Shown here piece after piece: positions 47,380-57,243 of a stretch of 64,000 nt of DNA (position 1 is its first letter; each line of letters begins with the position of its first letter). A model generated the notes under the pieces. The model ran no database searches and was not told the origin of the DNA. It saw nothing but the letters and a program-made list of their open reading frames with translations. The translations under genes were made by a program, and so were the position numbers. Origin of the DNA: Evansella caseinilytica (GTDB lineage: Bacteria; Bacillota; Bacilli; Bacillales; Salisediminibacteriaceae); assembly GCF_900107275.1 (NCBI RefSeq), contig NZ_FNPI01000003.1:1-64000 (forward strand), given 5' to 3'.

Positions 47380-48926
47380 CAGTTTCTCACCTCGGCAGTT
47401 TCAACTACATGACCGTTTAACGACCATGACTTTGCTTCTGTTATTTTAACATGAACGATCTCGCCGATACAGGATTTAGGCCCGGCAAAATTGACCAGGC
47501 GGTTCGTTCGCGTACGACCGGAAAGGATATCAGGATTTTTCTTGCTTTCTCCTTCCACAAGTACCTCGACAATGCGCCCTTCGTGTTCCTTGTTTTTCTT
47601 CGCCGAAATTTCATTGACCAAAGCATTCAATCGTGCAAGACGATCCTTTTTCACTTCCATTGGAATATTATCCTCCATTTTTGCCGCCGGAGTTCCTTCA
47701 CGCGGAGAATAAACATACGTATATGCGCTGTCATATTCCATTTCCCTGATAAGTGACAATGTGTCCTGGAATTGCTCTTCCGTTTCATTTGGGAAACCAA
47801 CGATAATATCTGTTGTAAACGACGCATGAGGTATCGCCTGTTTGATTTTGTTTGCAAGGATGACGTATTCTTCTCTTGTATACTTGCGGGCCATCAGCTT
47901 CAGCACCTCATTGTTTCCGCTTTGTACCGGCAGATGGATATGCTCCACTAGATTGCCACCTTTAGCGAGTACTTCGATCAGGTGATCATCGAAATCCTTC
48001 GGGTGGCTCGTTGTAAAACGTACCCGAGGAATATCAATTTTACGGATTTCATCCATCAGATCGCCGAGGCCGTAGTCCATATCAGCCAGATCTTTCCCGT
48101 ATGCATTGACGTTTTGCCCGAGCAAGGTAATTTCCTTATATCCGTTGCGGGCTAAATGACGGACTTCCTCGATAATATCTTCCGGTCGGCGGCTGCGTTC
48201 TTTTCCGCGGGTATACGGGACAATACAGTACGTACAGAACTTGTCGCAGCCGTACATGATATTCACCCAGCCTTGAATCTGCCCCTTGCGCGCGCGCGGC
48301 ATGTTTTCGATAATGTCTCCTTCTTTCGACCAGACTTCAACAATCATCTCTTTCCCGTATATTGCTTGCTGCAGCAGTGTCGGCAGCCGATGGATATTAT
48401 GCGTGCCGAAAATAAGATCGATCTGCTGATGCTTTTGCAAAATTCTGTTGACGACCGACTCTTCCTGAGACATGCAGCCGCATACTCCAAGAATAAGCTC
48501 CGGTCGGTCCCGCTTCAGCGTTTTCAAATTACCGATTTCGCCAAAAACTTTATTTTCGGCGTTTTCACGGACCGCACACGTATTAATCAAAATCACGTCT
48601 GCCTCTTCGGTAACGGAAGTCGATTCAAAGCCCATGTTCAGCAAAATGCCGGCCATGTTCTCGGAATCGTGTTCATTCATCTGACATCCGTACGTGCGGA
48701 TGAGGAATTTTTTCCCCTTTCCGATTCCTATCATCTCCTCGGGAATTTCAAAGTCATAGAGAATACTGACATCTTCTTTCCCGCGCTTTTTTGCCTGCTT
48801 TAAGTCAGGCGGAGTATATGTTGTCTGAAAATATTGGGAGTAATCTTTACCCTGGCCGGATTTTTTGTCCGCAGAATAACCGTCCTCCAATGCCTGTGAT
48901 TGTTGTATACGCTGTTTTTCGTTCAT
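47379..48926 (-). CDS. miaB: tRNA-2-methylthio-N6-dimethylallyladenosine synthase MiaB
   Basis: 515 residues. The N-terminal UPF0004 domain holds three Cys for the auxiliary cluster ([33 protein letters not shown]). The radical-SAM motif CxxxCxxC is CDKFCTYC, followed by the TRAM domain ([26 protein letters not shown]). It methylthiolates i6A37 made by MiaA. The ATG at 48926 matches the homologue start MNEEQR; GTG codons four to five residues earlier are closer to AAAGGAG and cannot be excluded. Confidence 0.96.
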   Translation of the reverse strand: MNEKQRIQQSQALEDGYSADKKSGQGKDYSQYFQTTYTPPDLKQAKKRGKEDVSILYDFEIPEEMIGIGKGKKFLIRTYGCQMNEHDSENMAGILLNMGFESTSVTEEADVILINTCAVRENAENKVFGEIGNLKTLKRDRPELILGVCGCMSQEESVVNRILQKHQQIDLIFGTHNIHRLPTLLQQAIYGKEMIVEVWSKEGDIIENMPRARKGQIQGWVNIMYGCDKFCTYCIVPYTRGKERSRRPEDIIEEVRHLARNGYKEITLLGQNVNAYGKDLADMDYGLGDLMDEIRKIDIPRVRFTTSHPKDFDDHLIEVLAKGGNLVEHIHLPVQSGNNEVLKLMARKYTREEYVILANKIKQAIPHASFTTDIIVGFPNETEEQFQDTLSLIREMEYDSAYTYVYSPREGTPAAKMEDNIPMEVKKDRLARLNALVNEISAKKNKEHEGRIVEVLVEGESKKNPDILSGRTRTNRLVNFAGPKSCIGEIVHVKITEAKSWSLNGHVVETAEVRN

Positions 48927-49225
48927 CGCTGTCACCACTCCTTTACACTACTTGTCGTCCCTTTTGTTGCACCGTCATTATCGCGATACATTTCACGGCT
49001 ATTGCCGATGACACTACAACCTCTAAGTATATATTGTTTTCCATTGTTTCACAATAGCAGTTTCAGGATAAACAGCAAGAATACTTCCACCGCTTATTAT
49101 GAATTGATGGCAGTTGTTGTTCTTTTATCACCACCACTTGACACTTTCCCATATCGCTAGAAAAATATGGCGCAGGTCACTATAATTTAATTATGTTTTT
49201 ACAATAATTTGTTGGAGGGAATGCA

Positions 49226-50023
49226 TTGTTTTTTACGAAAAATCAGCCGGAACCGATGAAAGATGTCAAGCTCCTTGCAGGATGTTCCCAATGAAATTGC
49301 TATTGAGGGAAAGACAAAAAATTTACAGCTGTTGCGGCAACTGCCGGATATTGAAACCGTTTGGCTGTCCGCTGTCAATCAAAAGGAATTTGACTTCCTT
49401 ATAGATGCCATCGATCCGGTAAACTTGTATATTTACGAGATGAGAGCAGCAGATTTGTCGGCGCTGGAACGCCTAGAAAAAATAGAGAGGCTGTCTCTTT
49501 GCTGGAATCCAAAAGCGGAGATGCTTTGGAATATGTCTAAAAACCATCGTCTAAACTATTTGGAGATTGAAGATTTCAAGCGGTTACACAAATTGAACCC
49601 GCTTCTATCATGTCGCGCCTTGGAGGAGCTCCATTTATCCGGCGGAGTCTCGACTCCCATGACCATCGATACGCTTTCGCCGCTCAAGCATCTTCAAAAT
49701 CTGAAAACATTAGGTTTATCAAATATGAAATTAAAGGATGAATCTTTCGAGCTGCTGACTCACTTAAAGGGGTTAAAAGCGCTGCAGCTGTCAAATCAAT
49801 TTCCAACTGAAGAATTTGCGCGGCTGTCGGTTGCTCTGTCTCAGACAAACTGCGACTACTTCTGGCCGTACGTCGAACTGGATGACCCGATTGACGGCAA
49901 AGACATCATGGTAATTGGCAAGCGGAAGCCGTTTTTGCATTCGACTGCCGACAGAAAAAGCTGCAAAAGTATGAAGAACAGTTTGCAGCTTTTCAAAAAA
50001 AATATCAATCAAATGATGCTTAA
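49226..50023 (+). pseudogene. Leucine-rich-repeat-like protein gene with two compensating frameshifts
   Basis: GGAGGGA precedes a TTG at 49226 that opens FFTKNQPEPMKDVKLL. The frame then changes near 49280 (CTTGCAGG, one extra base), giving QDVPNEIAIEGKTKNLQLLRQLPDIETVWLSAVNQ and leucine-rich repeats (LEELHLSGGVSTPM, LKTLGLSNMKLKDESF, LKALQLSNQF). Near 49933 (CCGTTTTTGCATTC, one base short) the original frame resumes as [28 protein letters not shown] and stops at 50023. Because head and tail share one frame, the likely ancestor was intact. The overlapping 3' end runs into kbl. Sequencing error at the short homopolymer is possible. Confidence 0.7.
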
Positions 50024-51184
50024 ATGTTTACCGGCTTTTTCAAAGGCGTGCAGCGCTTCTTGCAACATCTCCTTCGTATGATTGGCCGTAACAATCGTCC
50101 GAACTCGCGCTGCCCCTTTCGGAACGGTTGGGAAGGCGATTCCTTGGGCAAATACACCAAGTGTCAACAGTTTATCCGACAGCTCGTGGGCTTTTGCACC
50201 GTCACCGACAATGACCGGCGTGATCGGTGTCTCGCTTTTTCCTGTTGCGAACCCTAACTGATGTAAGCCTTGTTTGAAAAATGTCGTATTATCCCATAGC
50301 CGGTCCATCCGTTCCGGCTCCTCCAACAGGATATCCACTGCTTCTGAACAGGCTGCCGTCACTGCCGGCGGATGGGATGTGCTGAACAGGAACGGCCGGC
50401 CTTTATGAATAAGATAGTCTCTGACTGCTCGGGTACTGGCGACATAGCCCCCGAGAACCCCGACCGCCTTGCTCAATGTACCGACTTGAATGTGAACCCG
50501 CCCGTTTAAATCAAAGTGATCCACCGTTCCGCGGCCGTTTCGTCCGAGGACGCCGCTGGCATGGGCATCATCGACCATGATCATGGCATCATATTTTTCC
50601 GCAAGCTCGACAATTTCCGGAAGCGGTGCAATATTGCCATCCATGGAAAAAATCCCGTCTGTGACAACGAGCCGCTTGCGGTATTGCTGTGTTTCCTTCA
50701 ACGCTGATTCCAGGCTGGCCATATCCACATGCTGATATATTTTCCGAGCTGCCTTCGTCAACCGAATTCCGTCAATGATGGAAGCGTGGTTTAGCTCATC
50801 GGAAATAACCACGTCTTCCTCGGTCAAAATGGATGATAAAACGGCCTGATTGGCGGTAAATCCGGATTGCAGGACGAGGGTTGCTTCTGTATGCTTAAAA
50901 GCAGCCAGTTTTTTTTCAAGCTCTTCGTGCATGCAGAATGTTCCGGCAATTGTCCTTACAGACCCGGTTCCCGCCCCGTATGCCTCCACAGCCTTCACAG
51001 CTGCCTGCTTCAGCCGCGGATGATTTGTTAGTCCAAGATAATTATTGGACGAAAGCTGGATGACTTCCTTTCCGTCAATAACGACTTTCGCTCCCTGATC
51101 GGATTCCAGCGGCACGAGCGTCCGAAACAATCCTGCCTGCTTCATGTCCTGCAGTTCCCTCTCCAAATATTCAAACCCCTTCAT
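50009..51184 (-). CDS. kbl: Glycine C-acetyltransferase (2-amino-3-ketobutyrate CoA ligase)
   Basis: 391 residues of the alpha-oxoamine synthase family: [59 protein letters not shown] and the PLP-lysine motif [15 protein letters not shown]. It cleaves 2-amino-3-oxobutyrate with CoA into glycine and acetyl-CoA, the step after Tdh. It lies 22 bp downstream of tdh, forming a threonine-degradation operon. Confidence 0.96.
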   Translation of the reverse strand: MKGFEYLERELQDMKQAGLFRTLVPLESDQGAKVVIDGKEVIQLSSNNYLGLTNHPRLKQAAVKAVEAYGAGTGSVRTIAGTFCMHEELEKKLAAFKHTEATLVLQSGFTANQAVLSSILTEEDVVISDELNHASIIDGIRLTKAARKIYQHVDMASLESALKETQQYRKRLVVTDGIFSMDGNIAPLPEIVELAEKYDAMIMVDDAHASGVLGRNGRGTVDHFDLNGRVHIQVGTLSKAVGVLGGYVASTRAVRDYLIHKGRPFLFSTSHPPAVTAACSEAVDILLEEPERMDRLWDNTTFFKQGLHQLGFATGKSETPITPVIVGDGAKAHELSDKLLTLGVFAQGIAFPTVPKGAARVRTIVTANHTKEMLQEALHAFEKAGKHLSII

Positions 51185-51206
51185 GCATACGCCTCCTTTG
51201 TAATTA

Positions 51207-52250
51207 TTATGGTTGCAGCACTACTTTTCCACATTTCCCCTCAAGCATTAACGCAAAGCCTTCCTCAAACTGTTCCAGCGGCAAGTGATGGGTAATCATC
51301 GGTGTTACATCCACTCGGCCTGCGTTCAATAAGCCGGATGTCTGCTGCCATGTCGCAAACATACGCCGACCTGTAATTCCTTGTACGGTAATCCCTTTAA
51401 ACACAATGTCGTTTGTCACATCGATTTCCACCGGCTTCACCGGAAGGCTGAGAATCGACACCCGTCCGCCGTTTGCAACCATTTTAAATCCTTGGTTCAT
51501 AGCAGCTGGATGGCCGCTCATTTCGCAGACGACGTCCACTCCGGAGCCGTTCGTTAATTTCGCTACCGCCGCCAGCGGATCTTCCCTTGCCGAATTTACC
51601 ACCGCTGTTGCTCCCATTTTTTGAGCTAATTGAAGCCGATAGTCATTTAAGTCAAAAGCAATGATTTGAGCTGCGCCGGCCGCCCTGGCAATCCCTGCCG
51701 CCATCATGCCAATCGGCCCACAGCCGATAACGGCAACCGTTTTTCCGGCAACCTCTCCGGCCGTCACCGTGTGAACCGCATTGCCAAACGGTTCCTGCAC
51801 ACTGGCAACATCGAACGGTAAGCGACGATCATTTTTCCACAGGTTGTATGCCGGTAATGCCACGTACTCGGCAAAACAGCCGTCTCTGTCCACCCCGATG
51901 ATTTGCGTATCTGCACAAATATGTGCCTGGCCCGTTAAACATTGCGGACATCTTCCACAGACGATGTGCGTCTCTGCCGATACATGATCTCCTATGTCAA
52001 CATTAGTTACCAGTTTGCCTTTCGCAACCACAATTCCTGCAAATTCATGACCAAAAATATACGGCGGATTGACACGGCTTTGCGACCATTCGTCCCATGC
52101 ATAAATATGGACATCGGTACCACAGATGGATGTTGCTTTTACCTGAATGAGAACTTCATGATCATCGATGGTCGGTACAGATACTTCTTTCAAAACAGCT
52201 CCGGTTCTTCTGTTGTCTTTTACAATCGCTTTCATCAGCTTGTTTCTCAT
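51207..52250 (-). CDS. tdh: L-threonine 3-dehydrogenase
   Basis: 347 residues, zinc-dependent medium-chain dehydrogenase: catalytic zinc site with CGTDVHIY and GHEFAG, structural zinc [15 protein letters not shown], and NAD-binding [21 protein letters not shown]. It oxidises threonine to 2-amino-3-ketobutyrate. AAAGGTGG precedes the ATG at 52250; a Met at residue 6 is a weaker alternative. A perfect cre site upstream indicates carbon catabolite control by CcpA. Confidence 0.96.
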   Translation of the reverse strand: MRNKLMKAIVKDNRRTGAVLKEVSVPTIDDHEVLIQVKATSICGTDVHIYAWDEWSQSRVNPPYIFGHEFAGIVVAKGKLVTNVDIGDHVSAETHIVCGRCPQCLTGQAHICADTQIIGVDRDGCFAEYVALPAYNLWKNDRRLPFDVASVQEPFGNAVHTVTAGEVAGKTVAVIGCGPIGMMAAGIARAAGAAQIIAFDLNDYRLQLAQKMGATAVVNSAREDPLAAVAKLTNGSGVDVVCEMSGHPAAMNQGFKMVANGGRVSILSLPVKPVEIDVTNDIVFKGITVQGITGRRMFATWQQTSGLLNAGRVDVTPMITHHLPLEQFEEGFALMLEGKCGKVVLQP

Positions 52251-52889
52251 AAGCCTATTCCACCTTTTTCGGTAAAATCAAGTTGCCTGTGTATCGAGTT
52301 TGCGGCGTGTTCTTTCGCGCTAAATATCAGTGAAATAAATTGATAACGCTTACATTTTATCATGCATCTTTGTCCGTGTAAACAGCACTGTCCACCATGA
52401 GAGAACAAATGACTCCTCCTTAAAATTTTTAAACAAATTTGAACCACCGCACGGGCATGAATAGGAGTTAATTTTACCGAAACGGGCTTGCGATTCGGCT
52501 TGCGATAACGAATAGAGGTTATTCTTGAACGAAACAGCTTCTGAATCCGCCTTACGCTAACGCCAAAAAATGAAGAAGGCACTAAAAAAAAATGGTCTGC
52601 ACTTTTTCAGTATGCACGAAAATAAATGGTATTTTTTATACAAAGGCGTTTAATCCATACGCAACAAAGTATGCGGAAGCCAGCCTATACAAATCTGCAT
52701 TCAAAAAGGCGGACATCACAGCGGCAAGCAGCGCAGTGTGTATACATGGGAAGTACGTGAGCAGCACAGAGGACGCAACGATAAGTTTCGCAGGGCTGTT
52801 TCCTGCACTTTTTAAACTTCCAAAAATAAAAAAACAGTGCAATCCACTAAGGACCACACCGTTTCCTTCTAAAAAGGCGTTTTCGAAAA
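52251..52889. other. Intergenic region between tdh and the 135-bp repeats
   Basis: Apart from the cre site, no supportable gene. An open plus-strand frame of 107 codons (52592-52915) and an opposing minus-strand frame both lack ribosome binding sites and recognisable motifs, so neither is called. ACGAATAGAGGTTATTC-like and GAATAGGAGTTAATTT stretches near 52460-52530 look like short degenerate direct repeats. Confidence 0.4.
52341..52354 (-). promoter_or_regulatory. CcpA cre site upstream of tdh-kbl
   Basis: TGTAAGCGTTATCA on the minus strand matches the cre consensus TGWAANCGNTNWCA at every position, about 90 bp upstream of the tdh start. A TAAAAT just upstream on the same strand may be the -10, so CcpA would block initiation or early elongation. 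Confidence 0.75.
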
Positions 52890-53323
52890 GGGACAATGCG
52901 CCCTTTTTGTACTGATGTAAGGACGATGGCTTCTTCAGCCGCACGCCTGTGATGACAACTGCTTTCATCTCAGGCTTTAAAACGCCGCGGCAGCTTCGCT
53001 CATCGTGTCGCGATTGAACAAAAAGGGACAATGCGCCCTTTTTGTACTGATGTAAGGACGATGGCTTCTTCAGCCGCACGCCTGCGATGACAACTGCTTT
53101 CATCTCAGGCTTTAAAACGCCGCGGCAGCTTCGCTCATCGTGTCGCGATTGAACAAAAAGGGACAATGCGCCCTTTTTGTACTGATGTAAGGACGATGGC
53201 TTCTTCAGCCGCACGCCTGCGATGACAACTGCTTTCATCTCAGGCTTTAAAACGCCGCGGCAGCTTCGCTCATCGTGTCGCGATTGAACAAAAAGGGACA
53301 ATGCGCCCTTTTTGTTCAATCGC
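52890..53323. repeat. 135-bp tandem repeat (three units plus a partial fourth) next to korB
   Basis: GGGACAATGCGCCC recurs at 52890, 53025, 53160 and 53295, exactly 135 bp apart. The units are nearly identical (a T/C difference at CCTGTGATG versus CCTGCGATG distinguishes the first). Each unit holds the hairpin AAAAGGG/CCCTTTTT plus TTCTTCAGCCGCACGCCTG and CAGCTTCGCTCATCGTGTCG. Because 135 is a multiple of three a minus-strand frame stays open through all units, but it has no credible start. Confidence 0.92.
53280..53323 (-). terminator. Terminator-like hairpin after korB
   Basis: GCGATTGAACAAAAAGGG pairs perfectly over 18 bp with CCCTTTTTGTTCAATCGC around an eight-base loop, directly after the korB stop. 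It is the extended, presumably ancestral, form of the hairpin repeated in the 135-bp units. Confidence 0.7.
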
Positions 53324-53325
53324 TA

Positions 53326-54192
53326 TTACATAAATTCTGCGACGAGTTTATCGAATTGTTCACGTTCCAGTTCGATATTTTGCGAAGCTAACGCTTCTTC
53401 TTTATAGCCTTTAACTAAAGATTCATATGAAGGCTTTTGTTTATCTTGATATATCAAGCCGGTTACGAGGCCATTGTTTTCCATTAGGACATTCATCGCC
53501 TGTGTCCGATCTTCCGGATCGTATCCCTCAATGGTGGAAAGAGAGACTAAATTTTCTTTAAACCAATCGTACGTATTGATTTTATTAAAAGTAACGCACG
53601 GGCTGAATACGTTGACCAATGCGAACCCTTTATGCTGGATACCTTGCTCGATGAGCGATGTCAGCTCCTTTAAATCGCTGGAGAAGCTTTGAGCAACAAA
53701 CCCGGCGCCGGAGGCAATCGCCAACTCCATGACGCCAAGAGCCGACTCAATTGATCCGGCAGGTGTGCTTTTTGTTTTAAAGCCCATTTCACTTCGGGGG
53801 GATGTTTGTCCCTTTGTCAATCCGTAAATTTGGTTATCCATGACGATATACGTAATGTCAATGTTTCGTCGAATCGCATGAACCGTATGCCCCATCCCGA
53901 TGGCAAAGCCATCGCCGTCCCCTCCGGAGGCAATGACCGTCAGCTCGCGGTTTGCCATCTTGACACCCTGGGCAATCGGCAGAGAGCGCCCGTGAATACC
54001 GTGAAATCCATAGGAATTTATATAGCCTGAAATCCTTCCGGAACATCCAATTCCTGAAACAACGGCCAGTTCTTCCGGAACGATCCCCACATTTGCAGCA
54101 GCACGCTGAATCGCAGCCTGCACGGAGAAATCGCCGCAGCCGGGACACCAGTTTGGTTTAACGTTATTTCGAAAGTCTTTGAATGTGGCCAT
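53326..54192 (-). CDS. korB: 2-oxoacid:ferredoxin oxidoreductase subunit beta
   Basis: 288 residues: WCPGCGDFSVQAAIQRA (Cys ligand region), GIGCSGRISGYINSYGFHGIHGRSLPIAQGVK and the TPP-binding GGDGDGFAIGMGHTVHAIRRNIDITYIVMDNQIYGLTKGQTSPRS, all typical of KorB/VorB-type subunits. With KorA it oxidatively decarboxylates 2-oxoglutarate or a related oxoacid using ferredoxin. The ATG at 54192 has AAGGAG upstream and lies one base after the korA stop. Confidence 0.95.
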   Translation of the reverse strand: MATFKDFRNNVKPNWCPGCGDFSVQAAIQRAAANVGIVPEELAVVSGIGCSGRISGYINSYGFHGIHGRSLPIAQGVKMANRELTVIASGGDGDGFAIGMGHTVHAIRRNIDITYIVMDNQIYGLTKGQTSPRSEMGFKTKSTPAGSIESALGVMELAIASGAGFVAQSFSSDLKELTSLIEQGIQHKGFALVNVFSPCVTFNKINTYDWFKENLVSLSTIEGYDPEDRTQAMNVLMENNGLVTGLIYQDKQKPSYESLVKGYKEEALASQNIELEREQFDKLVAEFM

Positions 54193-54193
54193 A

Positions 54194-55936
54194 TTATAAC
54201 AACTCCTTGACTTCGTTGTATATTTCTGAAGGGAGAAACGGATTGCCGTCATACTTTAAAATCGATTGGATGTTCCCTTGACAGAGATTCATTTTCATAA
54301 TGCTGGCCAGCTGGCCTGTCGCATTGTTTTCAACAACAATCACACGCTTCGCTTTCTCCGTCATGCTTTTCACTTCTTCTACCGGGAAAGGATGGATAAG
54401 GCGTATATGTCCATGATTCACCTTTAAGCCGTCGCTTTCCAAGCGGGGAATCGCTTCCTGAATCGTTCCGCGTGTTGAATTTAAGCCAATAATCAATACA
54501 TCCGCCTCATCGTGACGTTCATCCTTAAAGACAGGAGATGGAAAAGCAGTGTGTAAATCATCGAGCTTTCTCATCCGCTTATCCATTTGCGCTATCCGAT
54601 TCACGGGGCTTTCCGACGGCTTTCCTTGCTCGTTATGCTCAACGCCGGTTACGTGATGGATTCCGTATTTCATGCCGGGAATCACCCGGTTGGATATGCC
54701 ATCAGCCGTCACTTCATAGCGTTTATAGTATTCATTCTTTTCAAGCTCAGGAAGCTCTTCCTGACGCTGCAGCTTACCGCGGTTAATTTTGACTCTATCA
54801 AACGCTAGCGGCTCAACTGATTGTTTTCCAAGAGACAGCGCCAAATCGGTAAGAACGATGACCGGGACTTGATATTCTTCCGCAATGTTGAACGCTTCAA
54901 TTGTATCGTAAAATGCCTCCTCCACAGTCGACGGTGCAATCACGACTTTCGGAATTTCACCGTGCGTACCGTAGATCATCGCAAATATATCTGATTGCTC
55001 CTGTTTTGTCGGCAAGCCTGTGCTTGGCCCCCCGCGCTGGGTATCAATAATGACTAACGGCGTTTCTGTAATGCCGCTGAGACCGATCGCTTCCATCATC
55101 AGCGATAGTCCGGGACCGGCGGAGGCTGTCAAACTTCGGACACCAGCGTAGTTTGCCCCGATCGCCATTGTACAGGCAGCGATTTCATCTTCTGTCTGGA
55201 TAACGGTTCCGCCGAATTCAGGTAATTTCTTAATTAAATATTCCATAATTTCAGATGCAGGAGTAATCGGATAGGCAGGCATGAACCTTGCACCGCCGGT
55301 CAAAGCTCCTAAAGCAATGGCATCATTCCCGATCATGAACATACGGGTTTTCCCATCTGCCTCTTCCAGCTGAAAATCACCGATGCTGCCCTCTGATTCC
55401 TTGATAAAATACTTCATCCCTTCTTCAATGGCCAGCATATTTTTTTCAACAACAGAAGCTCCTTTTCTTGCAAAAATCTCTTCCACCACCGATTGAAACG
55501 CTTCCGCCTTCACTCCGAGCAGTGCGCTTGATGCGCCGACAGCAACCATGTTCTTCATCAGCGATGTTCCCAATTCTTGGGCAATTTCGGTAAACGGAAC
55601 TGCAAACAGCTTCGCCGTACAGCCTTCCGGTAATTTTGGTGAAAACTTGCTGTCACCGATAATAACTCCCCCAACTTTGAGTTCATGATGATTGAGATCA
55701 ATTGTTTCCTGATCAAAAGCAATTAAAATATCCAAATCATCTGAAACCGCGTTCATTGGTTTCGTACTCACACGAATTTTATTGTTCGTATGACCCCCTT
55801 TGATTCTTGAAGAAAAATGACGGTACCCGTAAAGATAGTAGCCTAGCCGATTTAATGCCATCGAAAAAATTTCACCGGTACTTTCAATTCCTTCACCTTG
55901 TTGTCCTCCAACTTTCCATGAAAGTTGATTGATCAT
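54194..55936 (-). CDS. korA: 2-oxoacid:ferredoxin oxidoreductase subunit alpha (gamma-alpha fusion)
   Basis: 580 residues. The N-terminal gamma domain (WKVGGQQGEGIESTGEIFSMALNRLGYYLYGYRHFSSRIKGGHTNNKIRVS) is fused to the alpha subunit (GGARFMPAYPITPASEIMEYLIKKLPEFGGTVIQTEDEIAACTMAIGANYAGVRSLTASAGPGLSLMMEAIGLSG). This fusion is usual for aerobic Bacillus and archaeal enzymes. The ATG at 55936 has GGGGTGGAG upstream. The pair is inserted between spoVS and tdh; a near-consensus cre site lies in its leader region. Confidence 0.95.
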   Translation of the reverse strand: MINQLSWKVGGQQGEGIESTGEIFSMALNRLGYYLYGYRHFSSRIKGGHTNNKIRVSTKPMNAVSDDLDILIAFDQETIDLNHHELKVGGVIIGDSKFSPKLPEGCTAKLFAVPFTEIAQELGTSLMKNMVAVGASSALLGVKAEAFQSVVEEIFARKGASVVEKNMLAIEEGMKYFIKESEGSIGDFQLEEADGKTRMFMIGNDAIALGALTGGARFMPAYPITPASEIMEYLIKKLPEFGGTVIQTEDEIAACTMAIGANYAGVRSLTASAGPGLSLMMEAIGLSGITETPLVIIDTQRGGPSTGLPTKQEQSDIFAMIYGTHGEIPKVVIAPSTVEEAFYDTIEAFNIAEEYQVPVIVLTDLALSLGKQSVEPLAFDRVKINRGKLQRQEELPELEKNEYYKRYEVTADGISNRVIPGMKYGIHHVTGVEHNEQGKPSESPVNRIAQMDKRMRKLDDLHTAFPSPVFKDERHDEADVLIIGLNSTRGTIQEAIPRLESDGLKVNHGHIRLIHPFPVEEVKSMTEKAKRVIVVENNATGQLASIMKMNLCQGNIQSILKYDGNPFLPSEIYNEVKELL

Positions 55937-56160
55937 CTTTTTCTCCACCCCTTTAGTGTTTGACAATGAGATCCGATAGACACCGTTTTTGTGAATGTAA
56001 AACCATTCAACGTATTACGCTTTCATATGTACTTGAGATCTTTGTATCCCCTTATACAAAGACACTCCAAGAAACACCTCAACTTTCATCGAGAACCAGC
56101 CAGCGGTTTCGTTTTTCAGAATTTACTTTGTAAAAGCGCATATTTTCTGACCTCAAAACA

Positions 56161-56174
56161 AGAAAGCGTTTTCA
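56161..56174 (-). promoter_or_regulatory. Possible CcpA cre site upstream of korAB
   Basis: AGAAAGCGTTTTCA on the plus strand matches TGWAANCGNTNWCA at 13 of 14 positions. It is about 225 bp upstream of korA. Control of korAB by CcpA is inference. Confidence 0.45.
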
Positions 56175-56363
56175 CGCTGTAAAATCTGCTTTATTCTTTT
56201 ATATTGTAACATAATTTTCACAATTACTAAAACAAGAATATTCATGCTATTTAAAATGGGTTGAGAAGTCCCAGCAAGCCCCATTCCTTTGATAGGCGCC
56301 GGTTCACACACTTCCTTCACCCGCCTGCGTCCACTATTTTTCCAAAAAATTATTGTTATTTTA

Positions 56364-56770
56364 GTGTTTGTTCAAAAAGATCGCTTTTTATCTTTTTGAA
56401 CAAATACGAAGCAATGAGCCATACTTCACTGAAATGCTGCGAGTTGTCTCATCGTGTCATCGCGAGCGATGACACTTGGATCGACGTCGGAGATCTACTA
56501 GTAGAGGAAGAGACAATGAGTGGAGCCGATGCATTCTTTTAAATCCGGCTACGAGTGGGGTTCTCGGAACCAGGATGGTGACATTCCGCCGTTGCTCACA
56601 GGACGTGAGCGGCTTTTAGGCGGAATTGGAGGATGGTGACATTCCGCCGTTCCCCATAGGACGTGGGCAGCACTTAGGCGGAATTGAGTGCATCGAGCGG
56701 AGCCATTGCCTTTTTGAACATGCTCTTATAGTGTTTGTTCAAAAGATCGGTTTTTATCTTGAACAAACAC
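56364..56770 (+). repeat. Dispersed structured repeat, longest copy, with tandem 58-bp modules
   Basis: Order on the plus strand: hallmark hairpin TTTGTTCAAAAAGAT/ATCTTTTTGAACAAA (56367-56404); CGAAGCAATGAG; a module with the perfect 10-2-10 stem GTGTCATCGC-GA-GCGATGACAC (56454-56475) and outer TTGTCTC/GAGACAA; GAGCCGATGCATTCTTTT; two 58-bp tandem modules (56572 and 56630) each bounded by ATTCCGCC/GGCGGAAT with an inner stem; GCATCGAGCGGAGCCATTGCC; and a second hairpin GTGTTTGTTC/GAACAAACAC (56731-56770). Together with the korA leader it fills 55937-56770. Confidence 0.88.
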
Positions 56771-56801
56771 AAAAAACCTGCTTAACACTTCATTAAGCAG
56801 G
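56771..56801 (-). terminator. Rho-independent terminator after spoVS
   Basis: On the minus strand CCTGCTTAA-TGAAGTG-TTAAGCAGG followed by TTTTTTG, 11 bases past the spoVS stop. Confidence 0.9.
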
Positions 56802-56812
56802 AAATAAGAAAA

Positions 56813-57073
56813 TTACCTCGGTTCAATGATTAATTTAATTGCCGTTCGCTCATCACCGTCAATTTGGATATCGGTGAACGCGGGGATACAAATGAGATCA
56901 ATACCACTAGGTGCTACAAACCCACGAGCAATCGCAATTGCCTTAATCGATTGATTCAATGCACCTGCCCCAATTGCTTGAATCTCGGCTGCCCCTCTTT
57001 CTCGGATGACTCCAGCTAATGCACCAGCGACGGAATTAGGATTAGATTTTGCTGAAACCTTTAATACTTCCAT
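56813..57073 (-). CDS. spoVS: Stage V sporulation protein S
   Basis: 86 residues: MEVLKVSAKSNPNSVAGALAGVIRERGAAEIQAIGAGALNQSIKAIAIARGFVAPSGIDLICIPAFTDIQIDGDERTAIKLIIEPR, the nearly invariant SpoVS/Alba-like sequence. It affects septation and coat formation during sporulation. AAGGAGG precedes the ATG. It ends at its own terminator, beside a large structured repeat. Confidence 0.98.
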   Translation of the reverse strand: MEVLKVSAKSNPNSVAGALAGVIRERGAAEIQAIGAGALNQSIKAIAIARGFVAPSGIDLICIPAFTDIQIDGDERTAIKLIIEPR

Positions 57074-57243
57074 TTCAGAACCTCCTTAAGGATGAATTGG
57101 TGGTATATAGATCTGCTCAACATATTAAAACAGTCTATTTCGTCTCTTTCTTCAATAGTCTGTAGTAATATGATGATGATAAAGTAAAGGTATTCACTTT
57201 GTATATATTTCAGAACGATAAAATATATGCATTTTTTTCGGCG

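Noticed and set aside
52592-52915. Plus-strand frame of 107 codons
   Set aside because: No ribosome binding site, no recognisable motif, and it runs into the repeat hairpin.
52636-53319. Minus-strand open frame of 227 codons across the 135-bp repeats, encoding a 45-residue protein repeat
   Set aside because: It stays open only because 135 is a multiple of three; it begins at a TTG inside the korB terminator hairpin, has no ribosome binding site, and the non-repeat part matches nothing I know.
56261-56542. Plus-strand frame of 93 codons within the 56.4 kb repeat
   Set aside because: It overlaps structured repeat hairpins, has no ribosome binding site, and is not conserved as a frame in the lexA or 45.9 kb copies.
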